A program made the position numbers and the translations under genes. DNA of 64,000 nt from Rhizomys pruinosus (Eukaryota; Chordata; Mammalia; Rodentia; Spalacidae). Position 1 is the first letter of the stretch. Each line of letters opens with the position of its first letter. The DNA is taken from contig VZQC01012376.1 in assembly GCA_009823505.1 (NCBI GenBank), forward strand, positions 437,433-501,432, given 5' to 3'. Shown piece by piece: positions 23,107 to 36,332 of this stretch. Under the pieces are notes generated by a model. It saw nothing but the letters and a program-made list of their open reading frames with translations, made no database searches and had not been told where the DNA came from.

Positions 23107-23963
23107 AAATGATTAGAACACCCGTATCTGCCAGAAGAGAAGCAATAACAAAAATTTCAAATTCCCAGTGATTACAAGAATGGCTTTTTTTCCCCTCATA
23201 CCATGTTATACCACGGAACAGCTAGAAGCTTACCTGTTCTAGAGCCACCATTAGTGACCCCATTGGGTCCTGGCAAGGCATAAAGCATGAGACCAAATTG
23301 AAGGCTCTCAGGGACATTGAATATACTCCATGTTTATACTGTTTTTTAGGCAGAGATTAGGGAAGCCTGCTCTGTGTGGCTCTAAAGCAGAGAGCTAGTA
23401 GCCACATCCTTAAGGACACGGTACTGAAATGGCAGCAGAGCGAAGAGAACTGGGGAGAGGAGGGCAGCCAGCCCCAGTGCTGGCACAGCGGCTGGTGCTA
23501 TCCTGAGTCCATGCCCTCTTGTCCTGGAATTTCCCAACCACAATTCCCCACTGAAATAATGGAACCAGAGGGGGATATAAGGGAGACCTTGGGCCTCTTT
23601 GCCTCCAGGGAATGCCTGAGAGGCCAGAAACCCATGAGCAGCCATTAACAGATCCAGGCATGTGCCCCAGAAGGATATTTCCATTAATGATGGGCCACAT
23701 ATCCAATGTGGGCCCAAGAATTTATCATGGAGTTGAAAAGTACCTGCTGCCTGTTGCCGGATGACAACAAAGCCATCTTAATGTATCAAAATTCATTCTT
23801 TATCTGTGATGACACTCATATCAACACATCTACCACATTGGCACTTGAATAAATCATAACACATACAATTGGATCCAGCACATTACATCGGATAGCAAAT
23901 TACTGGTGGCAGTTTATGTAATTACTTATTACTTTTATCATTTTAGAGTATATTCTTGCTTAT
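23107..23963. other. No recognised feature
   Basis: Unassigned sequence. Overlapping frames on both strands at 23376-23717 have no domain and are probably chance. Confidence 0.45.
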
Positions 23964-23978
23964 AAAAATTTGCTCTGA

Positions 23979-24140
23979 GCCAGGCGTGGTGGCGCACGCC
24001 TTTAATCCTAGCACTTGGGAGGCAGAGGCAGGTGGATCTTTGTGAGTTCAAGGCCAGCCTGGTCTACAGAGTGAGTTCTAGGACAGCTGGGACTACAGGG
24101 AGACCCTGTCTCGAAAAGACAAAAAAAAAAAAAACCGAAA
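23979..24140 (+). mobile_element. B1 SINE with 15-bp target duplication
   Basis: A near-consensus sense B1: GCCAGGCGTGGTGGCGCACG, GGAGGCAGAGGCAGGTGGAT, GGCCAGCCTGGTCTACAGAG, GACCCTGTCTCGAAAAG and an A tail. AAAAATTTGCTCTGA flanks it at 23964-23978 and 24141-24155. Low divergence suggests a young copy. Confidence 0.96.
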
Positions 24141-24179
24141 AAAAATTTGCTCTGAAATATTATGCCATGTCCTGCCCAA

Positions 24180-24226
24180 AATATCTGCATTTCTACCACT
24201 GAACTACATCCCAAGCCCAGTTGCCC

Positions 24227-24267
<41 letters not shown>

Positions 24268-24575
24268 TCATTTGTGTGCAAGAGCACAGGTGTATGTGTT
24301 CATATCCTGGAGGCCAGAGGACAACCTTGGCTGATGTTCAGCAGATGCTGTCTACATTGTTTTTTAACACAGTGCTTCTCATTGGCCTGAAACCTATGCA
24401 TGGACCAGCCTGGGCTGGCTGGGATGGCGTCTTTCTGTCTCTTCTAGGCACTGGGATTAGATGCATACACCATCACAGTAAACTTTTTACTGTAGATTTT
24501 GGGACTCTAAGTCATTTCCTCATGTTTGCAAGATAAGCACTTTATCAGCTGAGCTAACACCCCAACCCTCAGGTA
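24180..24575 (-). mobile_element. Old B3/B4-type SINE with internal (TG)n
   Basis: The plus strand shows ACCACTGAACTACATCCCAA (the reverse of an ID/B4 head) before a (TG)n run at 24228-24265. Then come GGAGGCCAGAGGACAACCTT, a B1-like middle, CTAGGCACTGGGATTAGATG and ATCAGCTGAGCTAACACCCC. This is the order of rodent B3/B4-type composite SINEs on the minus strand. It may be two fragments side by side. Confidence 0.5.
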
Positions 24576-25960
24576 CCCCTTGATTGCATCATGAACTTAT
24601 GTCAGGGGCTGGATCTAGATCCTAGGTTTGTGTCAGCATTTACCCATCAATGAAGTTGTCTAGTGACTCATCTCTTGTAACTTTTCCTGCTGTTAAGTGA
24701 CACATGGACATATTGAGCACAATGTCAAAGGCACTAGAGGCCAGGACAGCTGTGGAGGGAATTACATCACAACTGGGTGTTCTGGTCTGGCCACTTTGCC
24801 CTTAGAACTCACTAGCCAAAACAAATCATGTACCATAATCAGCAGAAAGGCCCCCAAAGTGGATTCCTGCTACATGGTGGGAAGGAGAGGAAATGGGGTT
24901 CTCTGTGAACCGCTCTTGTGATTAATGCAGAATGAATTTACAGATTAAATACAAAGAAAATTATGGAATCAAAGCAATGCAAGTTAATATAATTAATTCA
25001 ATAGTACATTTGGCACTGTTTTGCTAAAACCAAGTCACTCTCCCAGGACAGGAACATGCCCAAATTGTCCTTTGACGCCAGTCTGCTTCTATGTCTCTGT
25101 GTCATGTGACATTCTTTTATTTCTTTAATATGCCAGCTTTCGAGAAACCATTTGGTTGCCCTTGGCAGGGCTTCACCATTTACAGTGCAATTCCCCCTCT
25201 GTTCTCTTCTTCACTCGACCATGTCAGTGATTACAGTGTTAATTGTTATGGACGCCATCACCAAGCATGAGCATATGGGACCAATGGGACTAGTGATTGG
25301 TTATAAGGTAGTTATCTATATGATCTGGAAAATGCTCATATTAATATTTTTGGATGGCTATTGAATTGAAAAAATGTTTAACAGCTCCCCTATTGCTGAT
25401 TCTGTGGGAGCGCAGATTGTGTTACGTTTTTGTAGTTCTGCCTTTTCACCCCAGCAAAGGTGACAGGGCAGGTGGATATGTGGCGCTTTCACTCACTGGG
25501 AGGTGTATCTCTTGCTGCTGTCACCCTGCTCTCTATTGTCTTGCCATCCCCTCTTCTTCTTGGTACTGCTTTGTGGTACTTTCACTCTGGAGTTCTGCCT
25601 CTGCTCTATCTCAAGTGGCTTCCTAGTCTAGAAAGCTCTTCCATCCTTCCTCCCAGCACTCCCAAACATCTCCATGGGTACTATTCCCATGCTCCCCAGC
25701 CCTAGGTCACATTCTGAACACTTTTCTTGCCATGTAAATAACAGCTGAGGCTTCTGCAGTATACTTTACACCTAGTATAACTCCATTATATTGCCATCAT
25801 TACATACATCCATAACCCTAAGTCCTATACTGTACATTCCTAATGCCCCTAGTTCTGAAAATTGTGAAGATATTTTTATATTTGAGAATGCCCAGAATTT
25901 TATCAGATTTCTAGAGATTTGGGACTTAATGAATGCTGGTGTTTACTGTCTTATATTCAC
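24576..25960. other. No recognised feature
   Basis: Unassigned sequence with no supported gene or tandem structure. Confidence 0.45.
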
Positions 25961-25964
25961 ATAT

Positions 25965-26180
25965 TTTTTTGGCATAGTGTTTCATCTAGCCCAGGTTGGC
26001 CTTGAAGTCACCATGTAGCCAAAGATGACTTTGAACTTAAGCTCTTCTCTCTACAACCTGAGTGTTGGGATTACAGACATGTACCATTATGCCCAGTTTG
26101 TGTGATACTAGGAATAGAATCCAGGGCTTCAAGTACGTTAGAACATCATTCTACAAACTGACCTGCATACCAGACCCTAT
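25965..26180 (-). mobile_element. B4 SINE
   Basis: Plus begins with a B1-derived reverse segment (GCCCAGGTTGGCCTTGAAGT, GAGTGTTGGGATTACAGACA) and runs on into an ID-like reverse segment (GATACTAGGAATAGAATCCA, then TCTACAAACTGACCTGCATA). B1 plus ID-like fusion is the definition of B4. Diverged and old. Confidence 0.7.
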
Positions 26181-26855
26181 ATTATCCATTTAAAACTTCA
26201 TTGCATTTTATATTCAACATATCTTTAATGGTAAAACTTAAAATGTTTTATAGAAGATGCTGCATTCATACATGTTTCTTCTTGAGACCACTATAACCTA
26301 GGCCTTGTCAGCAAATAGCACCCCTACCACTTGACACACGTGATTTTTGTAGAGGACAATCTATACCAATCTATATTGGTATACCAAACTATATCCATGT
26401 TTGGTCAATAGACAGGCATTCCATAACCCTTCCAAGAAGAGGTTGGTCATGTTTGGGTGTTTATTCTCCCATGGATCAGATACATTGACTTCCTTCCCCT
26501 TCCCATGGGAATTCAATATTAATCCAAGCTGCACTATCATTCAATGGATGTACAATACCTTTTTATATGCTTAAAGCAGTACATTTTTCATGTCCCTGCT
26601 TCTGTGGGTCAGGAGTTCAAGCATAGCTCAGTTAGGTCTTCTGTGCTGTGTCTCACAACCTTGTCCTCAAGAGGTCTTTCTGGATACAATTGATTTCCCT
26701 GCAATTGTAGATTACAGGATTCAGTTCCTTGCTGGAGGCTATGCATAGAGTCTTGTCCACTTGTCATCTTTAACATGACAGCTTTCTTCATCATGCCACA
26801 GAGTGAACATCTAGAGAGGCAATTTGTGTGGCTTGGGAAGGTTTAAGTGCAGCTC
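26181..26855. other. No recognised feature
   Basis: Unassigned sequence. Short inverted and direct echoes of CTATACCAATCTATATTGGT (26361-26380) are local only. Confidence 0.4.
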
Positions 26856-26859
26856 CATG

Positions 26860-27205
26860 GGTTCATGTGTTGAGAGTTGATCCCCACTGCATCAGGGGTG
26901 TGAGATGGTATGAAGACTTGATGCAGAGCCTTGTGGGAAGGAAACATTGAGGGCACTGTGCTTAGAAGGGATTAGAACATATTTGAAGGCAGAGTTAGCT
27001 GTTCTTACCAGATATGAGTTGTTATTAAAGAGTGAGCCTGACCCTAGGATCTCTCAATCACCTTTAGCACTATGTGACCCATCCCTTACACCTGTATGCC
27101 TCTGATCCACAATGGTGAGATGAAGCCATAGGGGTTCTCACCAAGGCCAGTGACTATGCCATGTACCATGTACTTGAGCTTAATAAACCCCTTTCTTTAA
27201 AGTAT
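26860..27205 (+). repeat. Probable old MaLR-type LTR
   Basis: Reads GTTGATCCCCACTGCATCA, then GGGAAGGAAACATTGAGGGC, then GAGTGAGCCTGACC, then CCACAATGGTGAGATGAAG, then ACTTGAGCTTAATAAACCCC (poly-A signal), the layout of old MaLR LTRs. Family and ends are not certain. Confidence 0.4.
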
Positions 27206-30095
27206 AGAGCTTTAGGCATTGCATTATGCATATGAAAAACAAATTAAAACAGTCTTACATAGTGTGACAAAACGCAATCACAAATATGGCATTTGTTAAC
27301 TTCACCATAAAATAAACCATGATTGTGGGTGTGACATCATACATCATGACCCTATTCTACTGGGTAAAGGATGTCACACACTTCATGCTTACTCAAAGTC
27401 AAAGAGAGGGGATTATAAAAGGATACAAATAATAAGTAGTTGGTAACCTTAGGGTCTGGTTATCTCATAAGCCATGCTGATAATTCTCATTCTCCTTGTT
27501 AGGGACTTTATTAGCAATCATGTGACCCACTATTAGTCAATAGGAATGTAGAAAGTGTCTGGTGAGTATGTTGCAGAAACTGATGGTTCCTGCCAATAGT
27601 CACATTCTCCTCTTCTTCTGGGGCATAGAACTGGGGTACATTCCCTAGCCCTTTGCATGTGGGTGAGATCATGTAACTAGTCTTCTCAAGAGGAATTAGA
27701 CATGAATTATGCCAATTCTTAGGTCTTCTCCATAACAGTTTTGCTTTCCATTTAGAGTGAGCTTATTCTGAGTTCACAGAAGATGGTGGAGACAACAAAT
27801 GGAAGGAGCCTAAATCCCCAAGTGCATTCGCGGAGGAGAGCACCTTCAACAGCCTTTGAATCAGATTATAACACAAGTGAGGAGGAGTATACCTCTATTG
27901 CATTTGGCGTCTGGAATTTGGGTCATATTTGCTATGGTAATGCATAGATATGGATTAATACAAAGAACTTCTACAGAAGTTTTTCTCTCTGGGGAAAAAG
28001 ATACATGGGAAGGAGAAATGAAACAATGCCGTAATTTATTAATGATGACTACAGTATTTGCATACCATATAGAACAGCTACAGCCACCTTACAATCACAT
28101 GGAGTATAGAAGAAAGAAGAAATGTCTCAAACTGTTCAATTAACTACATACTGGAGCTCTTGGTATATAATAAAATTCCCTCAATGTTTCAGCTACATAT
28201 GGTTTTATAGTCCATTAATTCTGGTATAAAAACATCCTATTTGATATAGAATCGAAGTGCAGTTCTTAATATTCTGCATCCAACCTATGCTTGCAACATC
28301 CCAAGTCACTTAATACTTGACCATTTGGTTTCTATGATCTATTTACATCAGATATGTAATGTTCAGAAAATTAAGCCAGAGTCCACTGAGTTATCAGTTG
28401 GTGCATGACAACACGTTTCCTCTGTACGCTATGATAATGCTAGTCTGGTTGGAAAGATAATACATTAAGGGGTTATCAGACCCTAACACCTTGGTACAGG
28501 TGAACTTATAAGGTCCTCTATTTAACTATCATTTGAATGTTTGGGCAGTTCTTTACATTTTTAGAAGAAGTTAGCAATATCCAGTCTAGAAGATATTATC
28601 TTCTGGGTGCGGTCAGGTGTGCAAAAAGGATAGCTCTGGGTGCTTCAGAGACTGTGGACTTATTTCTGGAGAAAACACATATAAGGAAGAAGGGAGCAGC
28701 AATGATTGCAGAAAACACAATTATTGCTTCACTGACATGTTCATGGTCTGTGCTTTTCGAATTGCTGGCAAGCCTTTTAAAAAGTTGTATTTAGAGAGGT
28801 GTGGGTAACAATGCAAACTCACTGAGAGAATCTGACAGAATCTCTGAGTTCTAGTAGAAAGAATACAATGAGATAGAGGTGGGTGGTGGGAAGTGACCAA
28901 TAAGCAATTGATGCTTATGATTAGGGAGAGGAGAAGCTCTGATCAGCATTGAGGTCCTGGTCAGCATTTATCCAGGGGGTTGAGAGTGCTTTTAATAATG
29001 TAGCATAAAGCATGAAGACCCTTGTAGTCTCACTTGCCTTATAATCTCCAAATATTTCTTGGGGTTTTATTATGCTGGGGTAGGCATTGTGCTAGTAACT
29101 AGAAGTAATGAGAAATAAAACAGAGCCTTATAAAATGACATTGAACCAGATAACGGCAGGAGTATGTGTGCCTACCTGCTCCACCTTTGTTGCTCTGTAC
29201 ATTCACCTCTTTCTTCCAATATGGAGTCCTCACCGATCCTCCTCTTTTAGCCTGTCCTCAGAGATCATCCCACATTTTCCTTCCTCTCTCTGCCCTCTTC
29301 CTCTCCATTAGCACCAGTCTGCCCTTAGTGTTGTGCCTTCATTTCTTCCCTCAGCATGCAGTAGCTAATCCCTGACTGTGTCCTGAGAAGAAGTATAAAT
29401 AAGTGCTTGATAATCTCCCAGTATTTGAACATCCCAAATAACATTTGCATTTTCATTAGAATCATAAATGGTCTAGTGGCTTTCTTCTAAAAATTACTAA
29501 GTAATTTTAAGTTTTAAAATTTCATACATACATAGATGGAAATATGATTATGTAGAATTAGATAGAGATAGATTTTAGAATTTCACAGAATTGTATAAGT
29601 ATTATCATACTGTGGATAACTTTTCATATGAATTGTTTATTTGTTTTGTTTTCTTTCTTCTGACTCTCTTCAATTTCTTCCATAATTATAATCCTCAGCC
29701 ACAAGTCACCCACAAAATCACCCAGCTCCTATTAACCTGTCATACATTCTTCTGTACTTTTAACTATGTGTCCACACTCGGGACACTAATTTGTAAAACA
29801 CCCCTCAAAGGGTCTGTTTACTGGAGTTCTCCTTTTAGCTATGAAAACACTTGAAATGAAGTGGGCATCCATCAAGAAAGAATGATTAAAAAAAAGAGTG
29901 ATTCAGTCAATTCTGATACAAGAAGGTACTTCAGGTAGGCTAGAGTAGGCGTTGATATGGAATTTAAAACAAAGAAACTTAAACATTGCAGTTATTTAAA
30001 ACAATAACAATGGATTGCTTGTTCATGCTGTATGACTAGTTCAAATCAGTGAGGGCATCTTTCCTGTGGGGCTTCTAGTTATCCCAAGAAAATTT
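27206..30095. other. No recognised feature
   Basis: Nearly 3 kb of AT-leaning sequence with short frames (for example 27856-28143, 28537-28794) and no domain. It could be genuine unique intergenic or intronic DNA. Confidence 0.4.
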
Positions 30096-30109
30096 GTTTA
30101 AAAAGACTT

Positions 30110-30251
30110 GTCGGGTGTGGTGGCGCACACCTTTAATCCTAGCACTTGGGAGGCAGAGGCAGGTGGATCTTTGTGAGTTCAAGGCCAGCCTGGTCTACAG
30201 AGTGAGTTCCAGGACAGCTGGGGCTATGGGAAGACCCTGTCTCAAAAAGAC

Positions 30252-30283
<32 letters not shown>
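30110..30283 (+). mobile_element. B1 SINE with long poly-A tail
   Basis: A clean sense B1 (CGGGTGTGGTGGCGCACACC, GCCAGCCTGGTCTACAGAGT, AGACCCTGTCTCAAAAAGAC) has an uninterrupted A tail of about 37 nt (30253-30288, which overlaps the repeat of the target). AAAAAGACTT flanks it at 30100-30109 and 30284-30293. The long pure tail indicates a recent insertion. Confidence 0.95.
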
Positions 30284-30290
<7 letters not shown>

Positions 30291-30293
30291 CTT

Positions 30294-33183
30294 TACCTTC
30301 ATTCATAAAATATCCTTATTATCCATGTCCTCTTTATAGGAGACCCTACCATTGACATGGTCTTCTAAGGTGACAGTGGTCTACTCTTTCAGAGGCTGGG
30401 TGACACCTCACTCAGACCACTGGCCCTGAAATCTGATGCCTTTTTTGAAGTCTGGAAGGCTTCAAAAGAAAATCTGAAGTCAGATTCTATTGTTGTCTGC
30501 CTCCCTACCCCCAGAGCTGTTCAAAATGCTTAATTAACAAATCTTGAGTATCAGGAAGCTGTTTACTTGGCTTCTTCAGGAACCATTCTCCAAGGAGCTC
30601 AAAGCACTGTTAATAGATTTTTTTTCATTCTCTCCATCCATCAAACAACCTCCCCTCCTTCCAAACTTTGTTTCATCCCTATTCCTTTGGGATCTGACTC
30701 TCATTCAGAGAAACCGGGAGAGACCTTCTAGCTTCTCTAAGCATTTCTGCCCAGCAGCAACTATGGCCCTCTGCAACAGGGCTCAAGGGCTCTATTTTAA
30801 TTAAAGAATAAGAAAGGAGAGACATTGGCAGGTTCTGCTTTGCGAGGGGAATCAGGCCCTCCTCTGGAGCATGCCCAGATACCAAATCATTTGCCTCTCT
30901 TGCTTTCCTCTGTGCCCTCCCTGCTGAGAAGCAATCACAGCACCTGGAAACTTGCAGCAATAAAGATCAGAATGAAGCTGCTGGTCTCCAGCTCCTCTGC
31001 CTTGGTCACTGTCTGGTGACTGTGGGGTACAGCAACCCTGTCATCCTTTCTCACAGCTGCTGGACCCGCATTCTTGTCTGAACACCTGCTTCTCTAAGCC
31101 ACATGTCCGCTCTCCCTGCAGGATCCTTTGAACCTCCAGATGCCTTTCTGGATTCCTGGACTCCAACTCTGGGTCCATCTTCTACTGGCTTATTTGTCCT
31201 TAATGAAGCCCCAGAATGGAACATTTCTTTAATATCCTCACCCTCAGGGAAACTGAGGGGAGGGTTACTACCAGAGGTATCACCTGGTACAGGAGGGAGA
31301 TTCGGATACAGACCATGGCACGGAGATAAGATTTATGTTTCTTATTAGTGGTAACGTTTGTTGGCACTTACACAGTAGCAGAGAAATTATATTCACCATC
31401 ACATGGAATCTTTTAAATCATCCTCTAATGTGGATGTTTCTAGAGAGTGGCCATCTGGTTTAAGTAACCCATTTATGTCCTTTTCTCATGGGACATACTG
31501 TACTATTTATGAATAAGACTGAGTATGTGTGGGTCTCTCTTTCAGGAAGAAGAGTCTTGCCACGATCACAGGTGGATTTTACAGAGAAAGAAGGAAACAA
31601 ACTCCCAGGTATTACTGTGAGAGAGATACATGAGGTTCCAGCTCAAGCCCATCTAATCCAAAAGCTGGGCCCTCAGTCCTATACTGGTGAACCTATAACA
31701 TAGGTTGGAGCCCTGTAATATCCCTATTTCAGACTGCTGCCCACAAAACTCAGATAGACATGGGCAGCCCTTGCTCTGACTTGACTTAGCAAGAGGGAGA
31801 AGCTGAAGCTCTTAGAACTCGAGACAACTTTAATGGAATCTGAGCACAAGTGGTTCTCATTTAATCTAATGGATGCTATGTGTAACCTATAAACTATTAT
31901 CTATTCTCTGGAGGTTTCTAGAGCCTCAGAAACTCAGTCTTGGGCTTTGGTAACCCCATCCCTTTATCACATTCCTGGTAATTCCTGTGTATGTGCATAC
32001 TGTAGGATTGTGATTGCCCAGCCGGGGAGCGTAGGCAGCTAAGGCATACCTGGGACTCCTCCCTGGCTTGAATGCCTCCTTGTGCAAATATGGAATGAAG
32101 TCTAGAGAATAGGTCTTTGTTCAACATCACACAGTCACCAGCCTGTGGAACAGTTGAGAGAAAGTGTAATCCATCCATTATAGGCTTACAAATATCCTGG
32201 ACATTGGTATGCAGTGCTGGTCTGGTCCACACAGGGAATGCAGATGTTCTTGGGGGTGTGGTCATTTACTCAAAGAAAACACTGTAGTTCCATGGGGACC
32301 ACCTGTCCTGTGCATTCCCAGGGAGAGGTAACAATGGCCCACTCCAGATAGGCCACGAACAGCGCTCCAGAGAAATGATTCTACCTAAGTCCAGCTTGGT
32401 GAAACAATGCATTTATTGGGGTCACTTACAGGAGTAAAGGTGAAGGGCCTCTTTAGGGACGTGGGTGACTCAAAGGCATCATTAAAAGCTCACCCCAGTG
32501 GATGAGGGACAACTCATGAAAACTACATCCCTGGAGCTCTTTGTAAGACTTGCCAGCAGCTGGACAGGTCAGAGAATCTCTTCCAGGCAACTCAACCACC
32601 ACTGCGTCCATCACCATGGTGAGGACTCTGGTGAATCTTGTCAGGTTCAGGAACTTGCTGAGATTTGTGAGTTTACTTCCTGGGTCTCAAAGCCTCCTTC
32701 TTCCCTTCAGGAAGGAATATTTCAATTCAGAGGAAACTTCTGTGCAACACACCTAAAGCGTCTGGTGGCTTACTGAGCTCTCTTCACACCTTCGCACTGG
32801 ACAAGGCCACATCCTCCCCACCACCCCACACTTACCAGCTGGGTGGACCTAACTTGGAGCTCCTCAGTGCAGGGTCTAGAGAGCTGGCCAAGAGTTCCCA
32901 GACTGTCCTGTGGGGAAGACTGAAACTCCCATCCAAGGGAGATGCTGTGCTTCCACAGCGATGGTAACCCACCAGGTCATTGTAAGGAAGGCCTCTCATC
33001 ACTACAAACCATGTTCTGCTGCTCTGAGAAGGCTCCTCTGTTCCAAAGACCAAGGGCTGATGCCAGCCTGGAATCAAGTCTCTTGAAATACATTTATTTC
33101 ACTGGTTGTCTGGTGGTTTCTGGTAATTATATCTCTAGTTCCTAGCTCAGTGATCTGTGCATTGATCCAGGTCAATATACCTG
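30294..33183. other. No recognised feature
   Basis: Unassigned, with modest GC. Several short frames have no domains. No promoter-like CpG cluster is seen. Confidence 0.4.
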
Positions 33184-33257
33184 GCATCTATGTGCCCTTT
33201 GTGCCTCTCTAGTACCTGGCATCTGTTTACCTCCACCTCCCCATTACCCAGAACACA

Positions 33258-33324
<67 letters not shown>

Positions 33325-33668
33325 CCTCCACCTCCCCAGAGCCTAGCAGCTAGCATTTTTACACCTTTTGCCTTGACAGAGTCCAGCATCTATAGTTACC
33401 CCTGCCTTCCCAGAGCAAGCATCTATGCACTCCTCATCTCCTGAGAACACAGCAACAGCAGCTATAAACCCTCTATGCCCCCCATTGCCCAAATATAGAA
33501 TGCTTGGTACCTCCTTAGCACATGGCATCTGTACACCCTCCACATCCTTAGCACATGGCAACCCTAAACCCTCTACATGCTCAGTGCCAGAATCTATCTG
33601 CTCTCTACCTCCCCAGAGGCTAACATCTGTGCACCCTCCACCCCCACAGCATCCAGTGCAAAGATCCA
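33184..33668. repeat. Hidden degenerate 33-bp minisatellite, about 12 copies
   Basis: The phrase CATCTRTRCACCCTCCACCT followed by CCCCAGAGCCTGG recurs with a spacing of about 33 bp: for example near 33184, 33219, 33386, 33420, 33527, 33559, 33590 and 33626. Copies are heavily diverged and some have lost bases. A (CA)n(TA)n microsatellite (33253-33324) interrupts the third or fourth copy. Frames through it on both strands are periodicity artefacts. Unrelated in sequence to the 33-bp array at 47 kb. Confidence 0.7.
33253..33324. repeat. (CA)n followed by (TA)n microsatellite
   Basis: About 24 CA units, then about 11 TA units, a common compound microsatellite. It lies inside the degenerate 33-bp array. 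Confidence 0.97.
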
Positions 33669-35035
33669 GACACATTAGGTTCCAGTGAACACTTCCACAT
33701 CTCACATCCATAGTGTGACCAAGGTCAGGAAGGCATTGGGCCAACCACTGGTGTTTATTATCCACCCAATGACCTCAGCGCTTCCGCTTGCGTTTGGCTT
33801 CTCTAGAAGGTTGCAGCTACTCAGGCTGTGATGGTCTCATTAAGGTGGCACGATGTCAGCCATAAATATTAACAGCCCTTGTTATGAACCCCCTCCGTGC
33901 AGCTGCTTCGTCCAAGTTTACACAGTAAACAGCACAGTTAGTGTATTTGATCAAGGGAGTGCTCTTCAGAGAAGCTAATGGCCTTGCTTCCCCAGATAGT
34001 TCTTACAGCTCAGCAGGCACAGGCATGCATTCGGGGAGGGGGAATTGTGTCAACCAGAGGCCAGGCCCTTGGGGATGTAGGGTGAGGAGAAGCAATGCTG
34101 GGGATGGGCTGCGTGCTCTGAGGACACTGGGTCAGCTCTCCTGGGAAGCCATGGCCTTCACACAGCTCCTTAGAAAGGGCCAATTATCAAGCCCCATGCT
34201 CTCATAGCTGCAGCATCCAGTGCTGAGAGTCAGAGATGACATGGGACACTGATTCCTCTTGCTGGCTTAATGAGGACAGGGGAGGTAAACACTAATGATG
34301 ATGTTCTAGTTACTTGTTTTATTATTTATTTCTCAGAGCTGGCCTTAGAAACTCCACAGTTGCATGTCACTCTAGGCTTTCATGAGAACAGCATTCACTG
34401 CAGAGATAGCTCAGCACTGCCAGACAGTCTAGCCAAAGCTTGGTCTATAGTGCAGAGTCAGTGGTGCATGTCACTGCAGCCAGATGCTTGGCCATAGGAG
34501 GGGATTTGCAGGTTCAGTTGTAGGCCAGTTGCCACCCAGCTGTTCCTCGACTTACAATGGGTTTGCATCCTGATAAACAGATCACAAGTGGAAAACAGCA
34601 TTAGTAGGAATGGATTTAATACCTCTACCCTACAAAGCTTTATAGCTGTGGGCACAGCACACTGTAGGAGGTTGGTTGCTTCTTCCTGTGGCTGACTAAG
34701 AGCTGTGGAGGTCTGTCCAGCCACAGCTTCTCAGCATGGTTGGTCTCCTGGGCTTATCTGCGCTCTGTGTACTCTGCTGCAGATAGGTGAACTCCTGCCC
34801 TGAAATATCTCCTTTGCTAACAGCTTATGCTCCATCAGGCTGACTCCCAGTGTCCTCAGCTAACCACCTCTTTTAAGCCTCACTTACATACTCACAATTC
34901 CCTGAAATACTTCTGAATGGAATAAGGACTATAGATGTGGGACCCCAACATCCCTGGCCCCTCACAGGAGACCAGGCTAGGAGCAGGGTTGGTTCCCCAA
35001 CATTGTTTCTAATTCTGTTTCCTAGGCCTAAAAAT
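33669..35035. other. No recognised feature
   Basis: Unassigned sequence with no supported gene. Confidence 0.4.
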
Positions 35036-35038
35036 TAG

Positions 35039-35092
35039 GATGCATGAGGCCCTGGGTTCAATACCCAGTACCATAAAACAAACAAAACACCA
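35039..35092 (+). mobile_element. ID SINE 3' fragment
   Basis: GATGCATGAGGCCCTGGGTT runs on to CAATACCCAGTACC and then an A-rich AAACAAACAAAAC tail. This is the 3' half of the ID element (tRNA-Ala-derived, the BC1 family). The 5' half is missing. Confidence 0.6.
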
Positions 35093-35794
35093 AACCAGAG
35101 CAAGTTCATTCTTTTTCCCATCCTTATTCTGCCAGAACTGCCCCGGCCCTGGACAGGTCCTCCCCTTAACTGCTCAGTGAGAAGAAAGGGGCCCTATGTG
35201 GTCCATGATGTGTGGTCTTGCTTTGATAAGAAAATGAAAACTGTCAGTTCATCACACTGCAACACCAGAGGCTTGTGAGGTAGAATGGACTAGAAGGCAA
35301 GAGGCCAGACATCTCCCAGGCCAAATTCTTCTCCTTGTTCTTGTTACTTCACCATGCCAAAGGTTATGCAATAACCTTGATAATTACATGACTCCATTAT
35401 CAGTCAGCACTTGCTGAGATATCACCTATGATCTCCCCTGTTCCAGCTCCTGGGGATATGATGTTAAACAGCGAGTGCTTTGAGGCCCATGTGTTGTTTT
35501 ATGCTTGTGAGTTCATGTCTCCCTTTTCTAGTACTCTTATTCCACTCTTGAGATACCTTTGGCTTCTTCGTGGATCAGAGTGCCCACCTGACTGGCCCAT
35601 CTTGGGTGTCTACATTTTTGGCTTCAAGATCGGTATGTGGCCCACATCTCATCGAAGCTTTTGGAGTCCTTCTTTGAACACTTTCCTGCTCAAGTTGAGC
35701 TGATTCCTTTTATACACTGGGACCTCTGGAACTGCAGGTGGCCCCGGCCCTTCATGAGAGTCAGTGAGAAGACAGGTACAGAGTCAGGGGATCA

Positions 35795-36283
35795 GTCCTG
35801 CTGTGCACTGGCCTGAGTCCATACCTTAGAGGTCATGAGTCCTGCTGTGCACTGGCCTGAGTCCATACCTTAGAGGTCATGAGTCCTGCTGTGCACTGGC
35901 CTGAGTCCATACCTTAGAGGTCATGAGTCCTGCTGTGCACTGGCCTGAGTCCATACCTTAGAGGTCATGAGTCCTGCTGTGCACTGGCCTGAGTCCATAC
36001 CTTAGAGGTCATGAGTCCTGCTGTGCACTGGCCTGAGTCCATACCTTAGAGGTCATGAGTCCTGCTGTGCACTGGCCTGAGTCCATACCTTAGAGGTCAT
36101 GAGTCCTGCTGTGCACTGGCCTGAGTCCATACCTTAGAGGTCATGAGTCCTGCTGTGTACTGGCCTGAGTCCATACCTTAGCGGTCATGAGTCCTGCTGT
36201 GCACTGGCCTGAGTCCATACCTTAGAGGTCATGAGTCCTGCTGTGCACTGGCCTGAGTCCATACCTTAGCGGTCATGAGTCCT
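35795..36283. repeat. 44-bp minisatellite, 11 copies
   Basis: The unit GTCCTGCTGTGCACTGGCCT plus GAGTCCATACCTTAGAGGTC plus ATGA repeats 11 times without length change (35795-36278), then a partial twelfth. Only two variant sites are seen: GTGTACTGG once, in the ninth copy, and TTAGCGGTC in copies 9 and 11. The near identity indicates recent expansion. The unit begins GTCCTGCTGT, a word also common in the 30-bp array at 2.3 kb, which is probably coincidence. Confidence 0.97.
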
Positions 36284-36332
36284 CTGCATTTTCAAGCTTT
36301 CATAGATTGAAGAACCAATGACTTCCCTTTTT

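Noticed and set aside
33147..33765. Overlapping frames of 80-140 codons on both strands
   Set aside because: They follow from the degenerate 33-bp repeat and the (CA)n(TA)n run. No domain is present.
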